From the NCBI RefSeq assembly GCF_023159225.1, contig NC_063167.1, positions 10,056,260 to 10,120,259 on the forward strand: a stretch of DNA of 64,000 nt, given 5' to 3'. The translations under genes and the position numbers were made by a program. Position 1 is the first letter of the stretch; each line of letters begins with the position of its first letter. The notes under the pieces are model-generated. The model searched no databases. It had not been told where the DNA came from and saw nothing but the letters and a program-made list of their open reading frames with translations. Of the stretch, positions 46,010 to 57,600 are shown one piece after another. The DNA comes from Perognathus longimembris pacificus. Lineage: Eukaryota; Chordata; Mammalia; Rodentia; Heteromyidae.

Positions 46010-47807
46010 GGCTAGCTTTGAACCGCAATCCTCAGATCTCAGCCTCCTGAGTAGCTAGGATTACAGGAGTAAGCCACCAGCACCCTTTAACAATCATGGT
46101 TTGAAGCCAGCCCAGACAGAGAAATCTGAGAGAGCTTATCTCCAAATAACTAGCAAAAAGCTCAAGTGGTAGAGCTCCAGCTTGGAGTGAGAAAGCAGAG
46201 CAAGAACGGGAGGCCCTGAGTTCAAGCCCGGTTCAAGCCATAGTGCAAGACATCAAAACAAACCAAAAGCCCAGGATAAATAAAATGACAACATTTTAAG
46301 TACTCTCTCAGAAAAACAAGAGAACCCAGCCAGCAGGGGAACTGGGAACAGCCTTCCCTCCTTCCCCACTTGCTTTTCTTAATTTTTTATTTATTTCTAA
46401 GTAGTACTAAGGATCGAACCCTGAGCCTTGTACCCCACTTGAGCTCCCAGCTTCCCCAATTCCTTTTCACCCGACTGTAGTTCTGAGATGGTCCTTCCTT
46501 TGGCTACTTTGTGTGCCATCTCCCTGTGTCTTGCTGGTTTGGTTAGGATATTTATTTACTTGTTTGTTTATTTTGAGACAGAGTTTTGCTATGGAGCTCA
46601 GGCTGGCTCCGATTAGTGATTTCCGCCCCCCCTGCCCCCCAGCTCCCCAAGGATGCTGGGACTACAGTTGTGGCCATCATACCCAATCTTCTTCAGAGCG
46701 ACCAGGCCTCACTGACTTCTGATCCTCTCCCTAAAGTTATTAGGTACTAGGGAGCTTCCAGGTCCATCATGGGGCTCGGATGACTTATTAGGGACTGGAA
46801 GAGAAGGAAGGTGAGGGTTGAAATGAGCAGAGAGAGAGAAGGGGTTGGGGTGACCGATCAACAAACACCATTCAAGCTTCCACCAGGGCCAGCCTGCTGG
46901 GTGGCATCTTCACATGGGGTGCTGTTGACATGATGATGGAACTGCTGACACAGCCTCATCTGGAGGCCTTACTGTGTGCAGAATTTATTGCTTAGTAGTC
47001 AGTAATCTGGCACTTAGCAATGACCCCTTTAGGGTCATTTGCAACTCCAGTCAGTATATCGAGCACACAAGATGGGCATTACGGTCCTTCATTTACTGTT
47101 GAGGCTCATGAGCCTCAGAGAGGGTCAACAACTCACCCCAGGGCACCCAGCAAGCAGGTCAGCATCTTCTGTGGGTGATGCTTGGGGCTGCCCTAGAGCC
47201 TTCAGGCTTTAGGACATGTGGTGGCTGCAGCTACTCTGATCTACCTGCAGGGGGCGCTCTTGCTCTGCAGCGCCGCCCAGGGCTCGCCAGCCAACCGGTT
47301 CTTAGCCAGAGCTCATCCAGGCCCTCCTTCCCCATCCCATGCAAACCCCGCTGTGCAATTAGACTTCTCAAAATACTCTCTTTGAGGGATGGAGACAGTC
47401 ATGTGCCACAGGCTTCTCCGGTTTCATGAGCTGTCTCTGTGGAATTCCTGGAGCAAAGAGTCACCGGCCTCCTCCCCCCCGCCCCCCCCCCCCCCCCCCC
47501 CCCGCAGCTGGGACACTGCTGAGGTCAGCTTCGTGTCTGGGGTTTAGCAAGTGGCCCTGGGCCTTGCGGAGACTGTCACGCTGCTGGGCCCTGCAGCACC
47601 GACCGCACAGACACGCAAACTTAGAGCTCAGCCGCCCTGCTGACCTCCGCCCCACCCCCTTCTGCCTCTGAGTTAGGGGCATACTCCCAAGTTTAAAGCT
47701 AAGGGTGGTTTTTGGTTTTTTGTTTTTGGATGTACATGGGCACGCACTTTGCAAACAGCAAGTGGCACGCGATGAATCTGCCTTTCCAGCGGAATCTGAA
47801 TTTTGAG

Positions 47808-47932
47808 CACTTCTTTCTCTTCCTTTCCTTTCTTTCTCTTTTCCTTTCTCTTTCTTTCCCTCCCTCCTCCCTCCCTCCCTCCCTCCCTCCCTCCCTCCCT
47901 CCCTCCTTCCTTCCTTCCTCCTTCCTTTCTTG
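47808..47932. repeat. Pyrimidine microsatellite (CTTT/CCCT/CCTT)
   Basis: Continuous C/T tract with changing tetranucleotide units. Confidence 0.95.
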
Positions 47933-48246
47933 TGCCAGATCCTGGGGCTTGAACTCAGGCCTGCACAGTCTCGCTTAGCTTTTCTTGCTCAAGGCTATGG
48001 CTTTTTGCTGGTTAACAGTAATCCTCAGAACTCAGCCTCTTGAGCAGCTAGGATTACAGCTGTGAGCCACCAACATTCATTGATTTTTTTTTTTTTTAAA
48101 TCAGAGACAGAGCCATGAAATGAAGAGCCAGTAGCGGCAAATATTTATCTGTAAGCTGGGTGCTGGTCACCCATGCGTGGCTACTCAGGAGGATAAGATG
48201 TGAGGCTCACCGTTGGAAGCCTGAGCAGGGAAATCCATGAGACTCT

Positions 48247-48400
48247 TTACAAAGTTTTTAAATTGTTATTATAAAGGTGATGTACAGAGGGTTTACAGTT
48301 ACATAAGTCAGGTAAAGAGTACATTTCTTTTGGGACAATGTCACCTCTTCCCTTGCTCTCTCCCAGTTTTTCCCTCCTGCCACCCAACATAGTGTCTAGT
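48247..48400 (-). mobile_element. L1 3' end fragment (antisense)
   Basis: About three-quarters identical by eye to 36905-37050 (GTACAGAGGG, CATAAGTCAGGTAA, GGACAATGTCACCTCTTCC). Confidence 0.6.
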
Positions 48401-48467
48401 GATTACCACTGCTGCATTTGTTCACCCTTTGTCCCTCCATTTCTGTGCCGCTCCTTAGACCCACAAG

Positions 48468-48810
48468 ACTCTTCTCTCCAGTTAACCACCGGAAAGCTGT
48501 AAGTGGCACTGAAGAGGTGGAATGCTATCCTTGAGCACAAAAAGCTCGGGGACGGGCTGGGAATATGGCCTAGTGGCAAGAGTGCTTGCCTTGTATACAT
48601 GAAGCCCTGGGTTCAATTCCCCAGCACCACATATATACAAAATGGCCAGAAGTGGCTCTGTGGCTCAAGTGGCAGAGTGCTAGCCTTGAGCAAAAAGAAG
48701 CCAGGGACAGTGCTCAGGCCCTGAGTCCAAGACCCAGGACTGGCAAAAAACAACAACAAAAAAAGCTCAGGGACAGCACCTGAGTCCAGGCCCAGGCCTG
48801 GCACAAACAC
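48468..48810 (+). mobile_element. 7SL-headed SINE fragment split by a nested SINE
   Basis: Right-monomer pieces at 48468-48552 and 48760-48810 flank an IDL-Geo copy; the tail is CTGGCACAAACACACACGCG. Confidence 0.8.
48553..48759 (+). mobile_element. IDL-Geo-like SINE nested, with target-site duplication
   Basis: AAAAAGCTCRGGGA at 48539-48552 and 48760-48773, one mismatch. Confidence 0.9.
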
Positions 48811-49189
48811 ACACGCGCACACACACACGGGGGAGGGGATTAAATTCTTACTAGGTAAAAAACTCAAGCAATATGGGTAAGGCTTCAATCACCTGCTCAC
48901 GCCTCCTCTCCCAAAGGAGGCTGTTCTTGTCATTTGCGTGGGCTTGCTTCCAGAGTGTTCTCTTTTGTGTATACATACACACATTTTTACAGAAACCCAG
49001 GGCTTTGCTTGATCTTCTCTTTTTTTCTCCTATGCATGGTAATGGAATGCTGTTTTGCAGGCTGCTAGTTATCTCCATTCAGAGCTGTGTCTCAAAGTCT
49101 TGTGATCTCAAGGCACATAAACTATTTCATTGTAGGTGCCACCAAATAAGTTAAGTGTGGGGATGTATTGTGCTTTGATTATTCCTTCT

Positions 49190-49310
49190 CTTTCCTTCCT
49201 TCCTTCCTTCCCTCCTTCTCTCCCTCCTTCCTTTCCTCTCTCCCTCCCTCATTCCCTTTTGCTCTCCTCACCTCCCTTCCCCTTCTCTCCTCTTCTCTCC
49301 CCCCCACCCC
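49190..49310. repeat. Pyrimidine microsatellite (TTCC/CTCC)
   Basis: C/T-only tract apart from a few interruptions. Confidence 0.93.
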
Positions 49311-49642
49311 TTTCCTGTTTCTGGCTGTACTGGAGTTTGAACTCAGGCCCGGCCCTTGCTAGGTAAGGGCTCTACCTCCTTGAACCACACCCCCTTTTCA
49401 GGAAGAGTCTCTTGTTTGTGTGCTGGGGCCTCCCTCAGACCTTAATTCTCCTACCTATGCCTCCTGAGTAGCTGGGGTTACAGGTACGTGTCACCACATC
49501 TGGCTTACTTGACATCTGGCTTACTTGTTGCAACTGGGTGGGTGGGGGGTCTCACTAACTTTTTGCCAGGGCTTGGATCTATATCCTCCTGATCTCTGCC
49601 TCCCAAGCAGTCCTTAGGTAGGTTCTTTAAAATGGTTTTCTC

Positions 49643-49844
49643 GGGGCTGGGGATATAGCCTAGTGGCAAGAGTGCCTGCCTCGGATACACGAGGCCCTAG
49701 GTTCGATTCCCCAGCACCACATATACAGAAAACGGCCAGAAGCGGTGCTGTGGCTCAAGTGGCAGAGTGCTAGCCTTGAGCGGGAAGAAGTCAGGGACAG
49801 TGCTCAGGCCCTGAGTCCAAGGCCCAGGACTGGCCAAAAAAAAA
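49643..49844 (+). mobile_element. IDL-Geo-like SINE with 14-bp target-site duplication
   Basis: AAAATGGTTTTCTC at 49629-49642 and 49845-49858. Confidence 0.92.
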
Positions 49845-50386
49845 AAAATGGTTTTCTCATGACCTTAATAACAAGAAGGCAATGCATGTCATTTCCTGCT
49901 TTCTTAGATAGAGCAATGACCACGTGACTGCCGGGACTCTGCCCCTCACACTGCCTGTAGAATGACGGTATGTGGTATATATTGTGTGAACACAATTTCC
50001 CCTCCGCCCTCTGAAATAAACCAACAGACACAGATTAATTAGGGAAAGGGCACATTCACTGTGAGTACTGAGGCGGTCACATAGCCTAATTACCCACCAG
50101 CCCTGAAGAACTGAGAAGTGGATGGTCCCCTTTTCTGTGGGGAGTGACAACTTTTAGGGGTGTAAAAGCATTCAGGGGCCCAGGACAAAGTGTGCTTGCT
50201 GGTCCTGCAGAGCAGACATGACCTGTAAGGGACTCTCCAGGGACTCAGAGGACAGTGGGTAGCCGCACCAGCCCGTCCAGGCGTCCACTAAGTTGTGCTG
50301 CCCACGACAGAGGTAGAATTGAAGAAGACTGGGGGTGGGGGGGGAGGGGAGGGATCTATGGTTTGAATTTTTACTGTTGTCCTGAT

Positions 50387-50387
<1 letters not shown>

Positions 50388-50431
<44 letters not shown>

Positions 50432-50440
50432 ACGCGCGCG
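50388..50440. repeat. (GT)n microsatellite
   Basis: About 40 bases of GT followed by GCGCACGCGCGCGC; next to an old SINE remnant. Confidence 0.95.
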
Positions 50441-50867
50441 CCCATGCAGGTATTGGAGTTTGAACTCAGAGCAGAGCCTTGTGCTTAGCTTTTTTCTTTT
50501 CTTTTTTACTCAGTGTTGGCATTCTACCACTTGATCCAAGCTTCCAGTACAGCTTTTTCATATAAGCCACTGGCACCTGAGTCATCTTGTACTTTTTTTT
50601 GCAGTACTGAGATTTGAACCCAGGGCCTTGTGTTTGCCTAAGTAAGTTCTAATTGCTCGGGCTACACTCCCAGTCCCTCAACCTTCTTTAGATGTCCCTT
50701 ATGGGCTTCTTACCGGTGGCCCTGTCCATTCAGAGTGCCTAAGGCTTCAGAGCCAATGAGCTGCCCGTGTGTGGAGGCTCCGCCTCCGAGTGGAGCAACT
50801 CCGGGGTTTCACCCGGTGCCACTCAGAATCCCATCCTTGTTCGGCATTCCCACCCTCCCCCTTGCGT

Positions 50868-51082
50868 GTGTGCTGGAGTTCCTGGGGCTTGGACTCAGGG
50901 CCTGGGCGATGTTCCTTAGCTTTTTCACTCCAGGCTGGCGCTCTACCATTTGAGTCCGAGCTCCACTTCTGGCTTTTTGGTGGCTCATTGGCCATGGGTC
51001 TCACGGACCTTCCTGTCTAGCCTGGCTTTGAACTGCGACCCTTAGATCACAGCCTCCTGAGTAGCTAGGATGACAGGCTTCC
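50868..51082 (-). mobile_element. 7SL-headed SINE
   Basis: Antisense: TGGGGCTTGGACTCAGGGCC to GAGTAGCTAGGATGACAGGC. Confidence 0.8.
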
Positions 51083-51352
51083 TAGGTCCCTGTGCGGGGA
51101 TTGTTTTCCTCTCCATCACCAAATGCTCGTCTCCAGCCTGCTTCTGGGTGCTGCCCCGTGGGAAGCAGCCCCTGGCATGTGGGGGTCAGCCTTGACCTTG
51201 AGGGGGTGGCCATGGATTGTGCAGCCCCGGGGTGTAGTGTGTGTGGGCTGCGGATCCTTTGAGATCCCAGGAGTGGAGTCGAGAGCTCCCTGTGCCCTGA
51301 GCAGTGGGAGCTTTGGGCTCGGGAGGCGCCCGTGGGTGGCCTGTCTCATGGC

Positions 51353-51375
51353 GGGGGGGGGGGGGGGGGGGGGGG
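51353..51375. repeat. 23-base G homopolymer
   Basis: Uninterrupted G run on the plus strand, about 70 bases beyond the likely PADI2 polyadenylation signal. Confidence 0.95.
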
Positions 51376-51441
51376 AGGGGGAGGGCTGTGTCTGGGAAGT
51401 TGAAAGACCACGCCACAACCTCGTGACTTCCCCTTGGACCG

Positions 51442-51452
51442 TTTATTTTATT
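51442..51452 (-). terminator. PADI2: Likely PADI2 polyadenylation signal
   Basis: The minus strand has two overlapping AATAAA-type hexamers (CAATAAAATAAAC). They give a 3'UTR of about 2.3 kb, close to the long human PADI2 3'UTR. I saw no AATAAA between here and the stop codon. Confidence 0.6.
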
Positions 51453-52363
51453 GCTCTTTGTAGACTCTTTCCCAAATGCCTTCCCATGGCACCCCCCCCC
51501 ACACCCCCCGGTTTCTGTTCTAGACATCTGGGGTTGTGCCCGATGACCCGCCCTCCCCCCACCTCTAGAGATGATGTCAAAATCCAGACAGCGCGTCCAG
51601 CATGGCGATTCCGGACAGTGGGGGCTGGGCAGGACGGCCAGGCCGCGCCGTCCACACTGAGCGGAGGCATCTCCTGGGTGAGGTGGGTGGTGGGCGGGGC
51701 AGCATCAGGGTCCTGGGGGCTCCAGAACCTCCTGCGGTGACTGGCGGTGGGGAGAGTTTGGGGAAAGTCTGTGGAGACCCCACGTGGAGGCTGCGCCTCC
51801 CTTAGTACAGACTAGAGAAAAAGAAAACACACATCTTCCAAACACACACACACACAACACACACACACACACACAACACGACACACGACACACCCGAAGT
51901 CTCCAGAGACCGGCCAGAGAGGCACTTGGCCCCCAAAAGCCGGGAGCCACTCTCCGGGGCCGGGGGAGCAGCTGGGCAGCAGTTTCTGAGGCTCTGGGGT
52001 GTAATCTAGCAGCTGGCACGGGCCAGGCTGCTTAGAGAGCTCCCCCCGCCCCACCCGACCCCACCCGACTCCATCCCGACTGTGACTTGCATTTCCTGAA
52101 TAGGGTGGTCCATCACCGGAAGGGCAAAGGCTGCTGGGTGGGGACTGGCTGGGCGCCCACCCACTGGAACCCCGTGCTATTCTCCGAGACCAGCAATGCA
52201 CCTGTCCTAACATGAGTGACTGCGTGAAATAATCCACAAGGAAATCCTGTGTGTCCCAAATGGAAATGGATAGCCTCATTTTTGGTTATAAAATGGTTCT
52301 TTTTTTCTTAAACTTCCAAGTGGAATTATAATTTACCTATTGCCCTGACCTGACAAGATCTTC

Positions 52364-52538
52364 TTTCCTTCCTTTCTGTTTTCTTTCTTTTCCTTCCTTC
52401 CTTCCTTCCTTCCTTCCTTCCTTCCTTCCTTCCTTCCCCTCCTTCCTTCCTTCCTTCTCCTTCCCTCCTTCCTTCCTTCCTTCTCCTTCCTTCCTTCCTT
52501 CCTTCCTTCCTTCCTTCCTTCCTTCCTTCCTTCCTTTC
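52364..52538. repeat. (CCTT)n microsatellite
   Basis: About 175 bases, mainly CCTT, interrupted by CTCC blocks; purine-rich AAGG in the PADI2 transcript sense. Confidence 0.97.
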
Positions 52539-53055
52539 CTGATATGTCCACACTGGAAGGGTCTTTGGTAAATAAGCAAGTGACTTCCATCAGGATAATT
52601 AATCTGTCTCTAAAGCTTGCAGCTGGCCCTGAACCGGCAGACGACTAGGGTCCTGAAGAGTTGGGGGGCAGTTTTTCATGCCCTGGGTGCGTGATTCTGG
52701 CTGGTGGGGAGGAAGTTGTGGTCTAGCTTCCGGGAGGGACATGAGGGATAGGAGGGCGGAAAGGACTGGCCAGAGAACTGAGGTTGGGGAACATCCATCC
52801 CTGTCACACTTGGGAGAGAGCCCAAGTATGGGGGTGAGGGGCATCTGTGTCATGAGGAAGACACGGCGGAAGCGGAGGCTCCGAGCGGGGGCTCTGCTCT
52901 GAGAAGGGAAGGCTTTACGCCATACGATTGGACCCTGAGGGAGGGGAGAGGGCTGCAGCCAAAGGTGTCCACGCGGCAGGGAGGAAGCCCAGGGCAGGAG
53001 AGGTGGTCAGGAATGAACAGTCAGAGGTGGTCACCGGCAGACCCCCAGGGGGGGG

Positions 53056-53380
53056 TTGAACTCATGGTGCAGGTCAAGGTCGAAGTCAGAGGAAAAGGGT
53101 GGAAATGATGGAGGTCAAGGTCAGAGGCAAGGGGGTTGAAATGATGGTGCAGGTCAAGGTCAGAGGTGGGGGGTTGAAATGATGGTGCAGGTCAAGGTCA
53201 GAGGTGGGGGTTGAAATGATGGTGCAGGTCAAGGTCAAGGTCAGGGTCAGAGGCAGGGGTTGAAATGATGGTGCAGGTCAAGGTCAAAGGCGGGGGTTGA
53301 AATGACGGTGCAGGTCAAGGTCAAGGACAGAGGTGGGGAGGCTGAAATGATGGTGCAAGTCAAGGTCAGAGGTGGGGTAG
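53056..53380. repeat. Minisatellite with nuclear-receptor half-sites
   Basis: Eight tandem units of about 35-49 bp, each beginning TTGAAATGATGGTGCAGGTC or a variant. Exact TCAAGGTCA occurs eight times (twice in the fifth unit; the first unit has TCAAGGTCG). Confidence 0.93.
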
Positions 53381-53725
53381 AGGGTATGACGTTTTTCCTT
53401 TTCTTTGGCCCTGACCTTCAGAGCAATCCCAGTGCCTCCTTCTCTTTCCCTCTTTTCACTTCGGAACAGAGACTAAGAATCCCCGGGGAATGGCTTGCCA
53501 CCTAGGTTTTGGAGCGCTGGGGCTCCGCAGACGCGGGCTCCCTGGGGCCGGGGTGGGGGGGGGGCTCCGGTGGGCACGGAGGCTGCTCCGGGGGAAGGAA
53601 GGCACAGACACCCCCAGCCCATCCACTTCCCAAGGTCTCCCGGTGGGGCCCCCTAGCTGGGGTGAGGCAGGGGAAGGGGCTGGACCCCGGGGGTGGGGGG
53701 AGGGGGCGGGCCGGGCCCCCGCGGG

Positions 53726-53960
53726 TCAGGGCTGCATGTGCCACCACTTGAAGGGGAAGGGCTTCCTCCGCACGTTGGTGCCCGCAGTGCACCTCGCCCA
53801 GAAACTTGTGGTAGGCGGAAATGTCATCGATGAAGGTGCAGGACAGGCCCAGGGGCTCCAGGAGGCTGCGGACGTGGCTCTCCAGGCAGCATTCCTCCTC
53901 CACCTGGGGCCCGAAGGGCTTGGGGACACCCAGGTCCTTGTCCAGCACGATCATGTTCAC
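53726..53960 (-). CDS. PADI2: PADI2 exon 16 with stop codon (one base long)
   Basis: [20 protein letters not shown] through [17 protein letters not shown]. The three-C plus-strand run at 53781-53783 (expected two) comes one codon after the active-site Cys; corrected, the end reads [16 protein letters not shown] then TGA (53728-53726). Length 235 against 234. Confidence 0.95.
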
Positions 53961-54572
53961 CTGCGGTGGGGGGAGGGGACGACAGGGCAGTGAGTGTGTG
54001 GGGGTGGGGTGGCTGGCACCATTTATGGAGCTCCTCCTACTGTGTGCCCGCCTGCTCCAAGCTCCTTGAAACCTGGCCACGATTCTATGAAGGCGGTTCT
54101 ACTGGGGAAACTGAGGCACAGAGCAAGGCTAAGCAAGTCATAAGGATAGGCTGGAGTGGAACACCAAACTAACTGCCTGTGTGTGTGTAATAGTGCTCAC
54201 GTGTGGGTTCACACATGTACACGTGGCTATGTGTGTGTATACCTGTGCCTAGTATGTGCAGGTGTGTTCGTGTGGATGTACGTACAGATGAATACAGAGT
54301 CTCTTGATTTAGTCACTTTCTATCTTGTAGAGACTGCTTCCGCTATGGTAGCAAGACCCCTCCTGTAAGCCTGGTGCCTGTCATCCTAGCTACTCAGGAG
54401 GCTGAGATCTGAGGATCATAGTTCAAAGCCAGCCATGGCAGGAAAGTCTATGAGACTGGCATCGCCAATGAACCACCAGCAAACCGGAAGTGGCGCCGTG
54501 GCTCCAAGTGCTGGTCTTGAGTAAAAGAAGCTCAGGGTCAGTGCTCAGGCTCTGAGTTCGAGCCCCAGTACT

Positions 54573-54622
<50 letters not shown>

Positions 54623-57600
54623 GATTTCTCGTGTACAAAGACTTTTCCCCTTTTCTAGCCATTCACACAAAGAGTTCTCCCTACCCTGTGGCACTTAGGA
54701 CAAACCTATCTCCCCTAGGAGGGGATGGAGGCGCTCAGAGGGGGCAAGGACCTGGGGTGAGGGCACGGGGAATCTGCTCAGCCCGGGCCAGGCCCTGGGC
54801 CTCCTCAGCCGGGGTCTTTCTGCATCTGGTCGCTCCACGTGGCACGGGCAGAGGGTGTGCAGAGGGGCTCACCATGTTGGGGAAGAAGGCTCGGGCCTGA
54901 CGGGTCCTCATCCATCTTGAACAGGGCCGGCAGGTCGATGATGTCCTGCTCTTCCAGCCCCAGCTCCTTCTTGAGGATGTCCCGGTTCCAGTCCAGGCAG
55001 CGCTGGCGGGGGGGGGGGGGAGGGGAGAGGAGGAAGGGAGAAGCACAGGTGAGGGGCACCCTTGCCCCCCGCCAGCCCTCTGCTCCCCCGCCCCGTGCCT
55101 CCCACAGGCCCTGGGATGGCGGTGGCAATGAGAACAGTGCAGGGGAAGGGCGGAAATCGGAGTGGCAGCCTCGCAGCTAGACGCCGTGGCCTGGATGCTC
55201 TGTGGCTTTCCCTGGTGGCATCTCACGCCCCTGCCCCCCACTTTAGACATAAGGACCAGAGGCCCATCACCCAGAGCCCCACTACCAACAGGAAGGGCTG
55301 TGAGTTCACCTGACCACTCCCTGGTGTCAAGGCATGAGCACAGAGGGACCAACCTTGAGTGGCCAGTGGGGCGTTGCGGTGGACATCGGTGGTACCCCCA
55401 CCCACTCCACACGACCCCAGGTCACTGGATCAGACTGGCCCCATCCTGACCTTCCGTTAGAGGCTAATCAGGGGACTCTCATCTCTATTTTTGCTCTTGT
55501 GATTGACTCAGGGAGGGACAGCAGCCAGACTAAGCAAATCACATGTGGACTCCCCCCGCCCCCCCGCCCCCCCTGTCCCCCCAGTTATGGGGGCAGGTTG
55601 GCTCCGACTCTTGTTCATTTGGTTGGGTGGGTGGGACCCATGAGCGCTTTCATTGCGGCTGGTGTGAGTCCTGGAGCAATCGCAGCCATGAGGCTACCCT
55701 GAGTCCACCTGCAGAGCCCAACGGGTACTGAAAAAATGGGACTGGAACCCGGATCAACCTGTGCCCGAAATCCATACCGTTTATTTATTTTTTTTGGCCA
55801 GTCCTGGGGCTTGGACTCGGCCTGAGCACTGTCCCTGGCTTCTTTTTGCTCAAGGCTAGCACTCTGCCACTTGAGCCACAGCGCCACTTCTGGCCATTTT
55901 CTGTATATGTGGTGCTGGGGAATCGAACCCAGGGCCTCATGTATATGAGGCAGGCGCTCTTGCCACTAGGCCATATCCCCAGCCCCTCCATACCGTTTCT
56001 GTGAGTCACTTATCCCTTTTTGAATAGAGTTGTCTGTTAATTTAAAAACAAAACAAAACAAAACTGGGTTCTCTAAAACGCACTCCCACAAATACACAGA
56101 GACGTAATTCATTTCTATTTCTGGTGCAACCTTTGAGACTTCCGAGGTCAGAGGTGGGACCAGAGGTGCCTGGACGGAAAACCTCAGGGGAGCTATGGGC
56201 CCGTGCGCATGCGGACATTTTCCTGGCAGCGCGGCCTGTGGCCTTGTTGTGTTTCACAGTGTGTGTCCTGCCCCAAAGGGTATGGGCAGTGGCCCAGTGG
56301 GCGCCGTGGCACTTGGGCACCGTGGTCTCTGCTGGGAGGGGTTTCGTGAGCCCTTTACCCTCTCCCCCTCAGCCCAGGGTGAGACGCCCGCCCCCCTAGG
56401 CCTCACCTGGAAGTACTGGTTCTCCTGCACCAGGCTCTCGTTGGACAGGATCTTGTTGATGGTAATCCGCTTGCTGCTCATGCCCCCCCAGGCCTGTGCG
56501 GGTTGGGGGTGGGAGAGGACGGTGGGACTTAGTGTGTGGCTGGGCTGGGCTGGGCTGGGCTGGGTGATCTGTCCCGGGCCCCCTCTGCGGCTGTGTCCCC
56601 TGAGCCAGGAAGGAGGTATAGATGCCTTGCTCGCGCACGCTCTGGCCACTAGTACAAATAGTGACCTGGTTGTGTGCGCCTGAGGAGCAGTGGCTGGCCA
56701 GATGAGTGTGGCAGAAGCTGACTTACACACTCCTTCCTTCCTTCCTTCCTTCCTTCCTTCCTCTTTCTCCCTCCCTCCCTTTCTCCTTTCTTCCCTCCCT
56801 CTTCCTCCTATTGCCTTCTGGGGACAGGTGGCTCACACCTGTAATCCTAGCTACTCAGGAGGCTGAGATCTGAGGACCGGGGTTCAAAGCCAGCTAGGGA
56901 AGACAAGTCTAAGAGCCTCTTATCTTCAACTAATCAGCAAAAGGCTGGAAGTGGAGGTGTGGCTCAGGTGGTAGAGCTCTAGCCTTGAGAAGAAAAGCTG
57001 AGGGAGCGTGTGAGACCCTAAGTTCAAGCCCCAGTACCAGCACAAAAATAAACCCACGGGTAATGGAGATGGGCGGGGTCATGGTTACACTTACGCATGC
57101 GTGTCCTGAAATATATACTTACAAGGGGTGAAATGACAGACCAGCCAGCTGGGCTTTACCACAATAAAGGAACGAGACTCGCCACGGCCTCTGGAGCCTG
57201 GCTGGGTGTCTCCGCCTGATCGGCTTTCTCCTCTCCATGATTAATTTAGATGCACATCTCACCTCACTCTATCTGCCCCAGTTACTCGCAGGGCCACCCT
57301 CAGTGCCTAATCCTGAGGACCTTGCGTCTGCCGCAGCCCACGCTCGGTCTCCCCTCCCTGTCCAGGGCCGGAGTGGAACCCAGAGGCCCAGCACTGGCCC
57401 AGCATGCGTGAGGCCCCGGGAGCCATCCCTGACACTGCCCCAGCAACGCAACTCCCTATCTAAACCACGAGCTCCTGAGCCGGGGCACCGGTGGCTCACG
57501 CCTGTAACCCCCAGCTACCCAGGAGGCTGAGCGCCGGGGATCGTGGTTCAAAGCAGGAAAAGTCCATGAGACCCTTACCTGCAATGAGCCACACACACAG

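Larger units (their letters stand above)
45132..46090 (-). mobile_element. 7SL-headed SINE split by two later insertions
   Basis: The antisense element begins at TTTTGTCAGTTGTGAGGCTT, is cut at 45216 by an L1 fragment, resumes at 45681-45781, is cut again by an IDL-Geo copy, and ends at 46010-46090 with GAGTAGCTAGGATTACAGGA. Confidence 0.85.
41481..51419. other. Intergenic region between SDHB and PADI2
   Basis: About 10 kb without a recognised coding exon. Contents: SINEs, three L1 3' ends, pyrimidine-rich microsatellites (47808-47932; 49190-49310), a poly-C run (47472-47503) and unique sequence (43000-44000 and 46350-47450). Confidence 0.6.
51453..53725 (-). other. PADI2: Probable PADI2 3'UTR
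   Basis: Non-coding stretch between the stop codon and the polyadenylation signal. It includes a CA-rich tract (51843-51895), a (CCTT)n tract and a 37-49-bp minisatellite. Transcription through it is inferred from signal position only. Confidence 0.55.
53961..54872. other. PADI2 intron 15
   Basis: Contains a MIR-like antisense segment (54020-54150, GGGGAAACTGAGGCACAGAG), a 7SL-headed SINE and its (CA)n tail. Confidence 0.6.

Noticed and set aside
52326..52590. Lys/Glu/Gly-rich open frames near 52.4 kb
   Set aside because: Translations of the (CCTT)n microsatellite.
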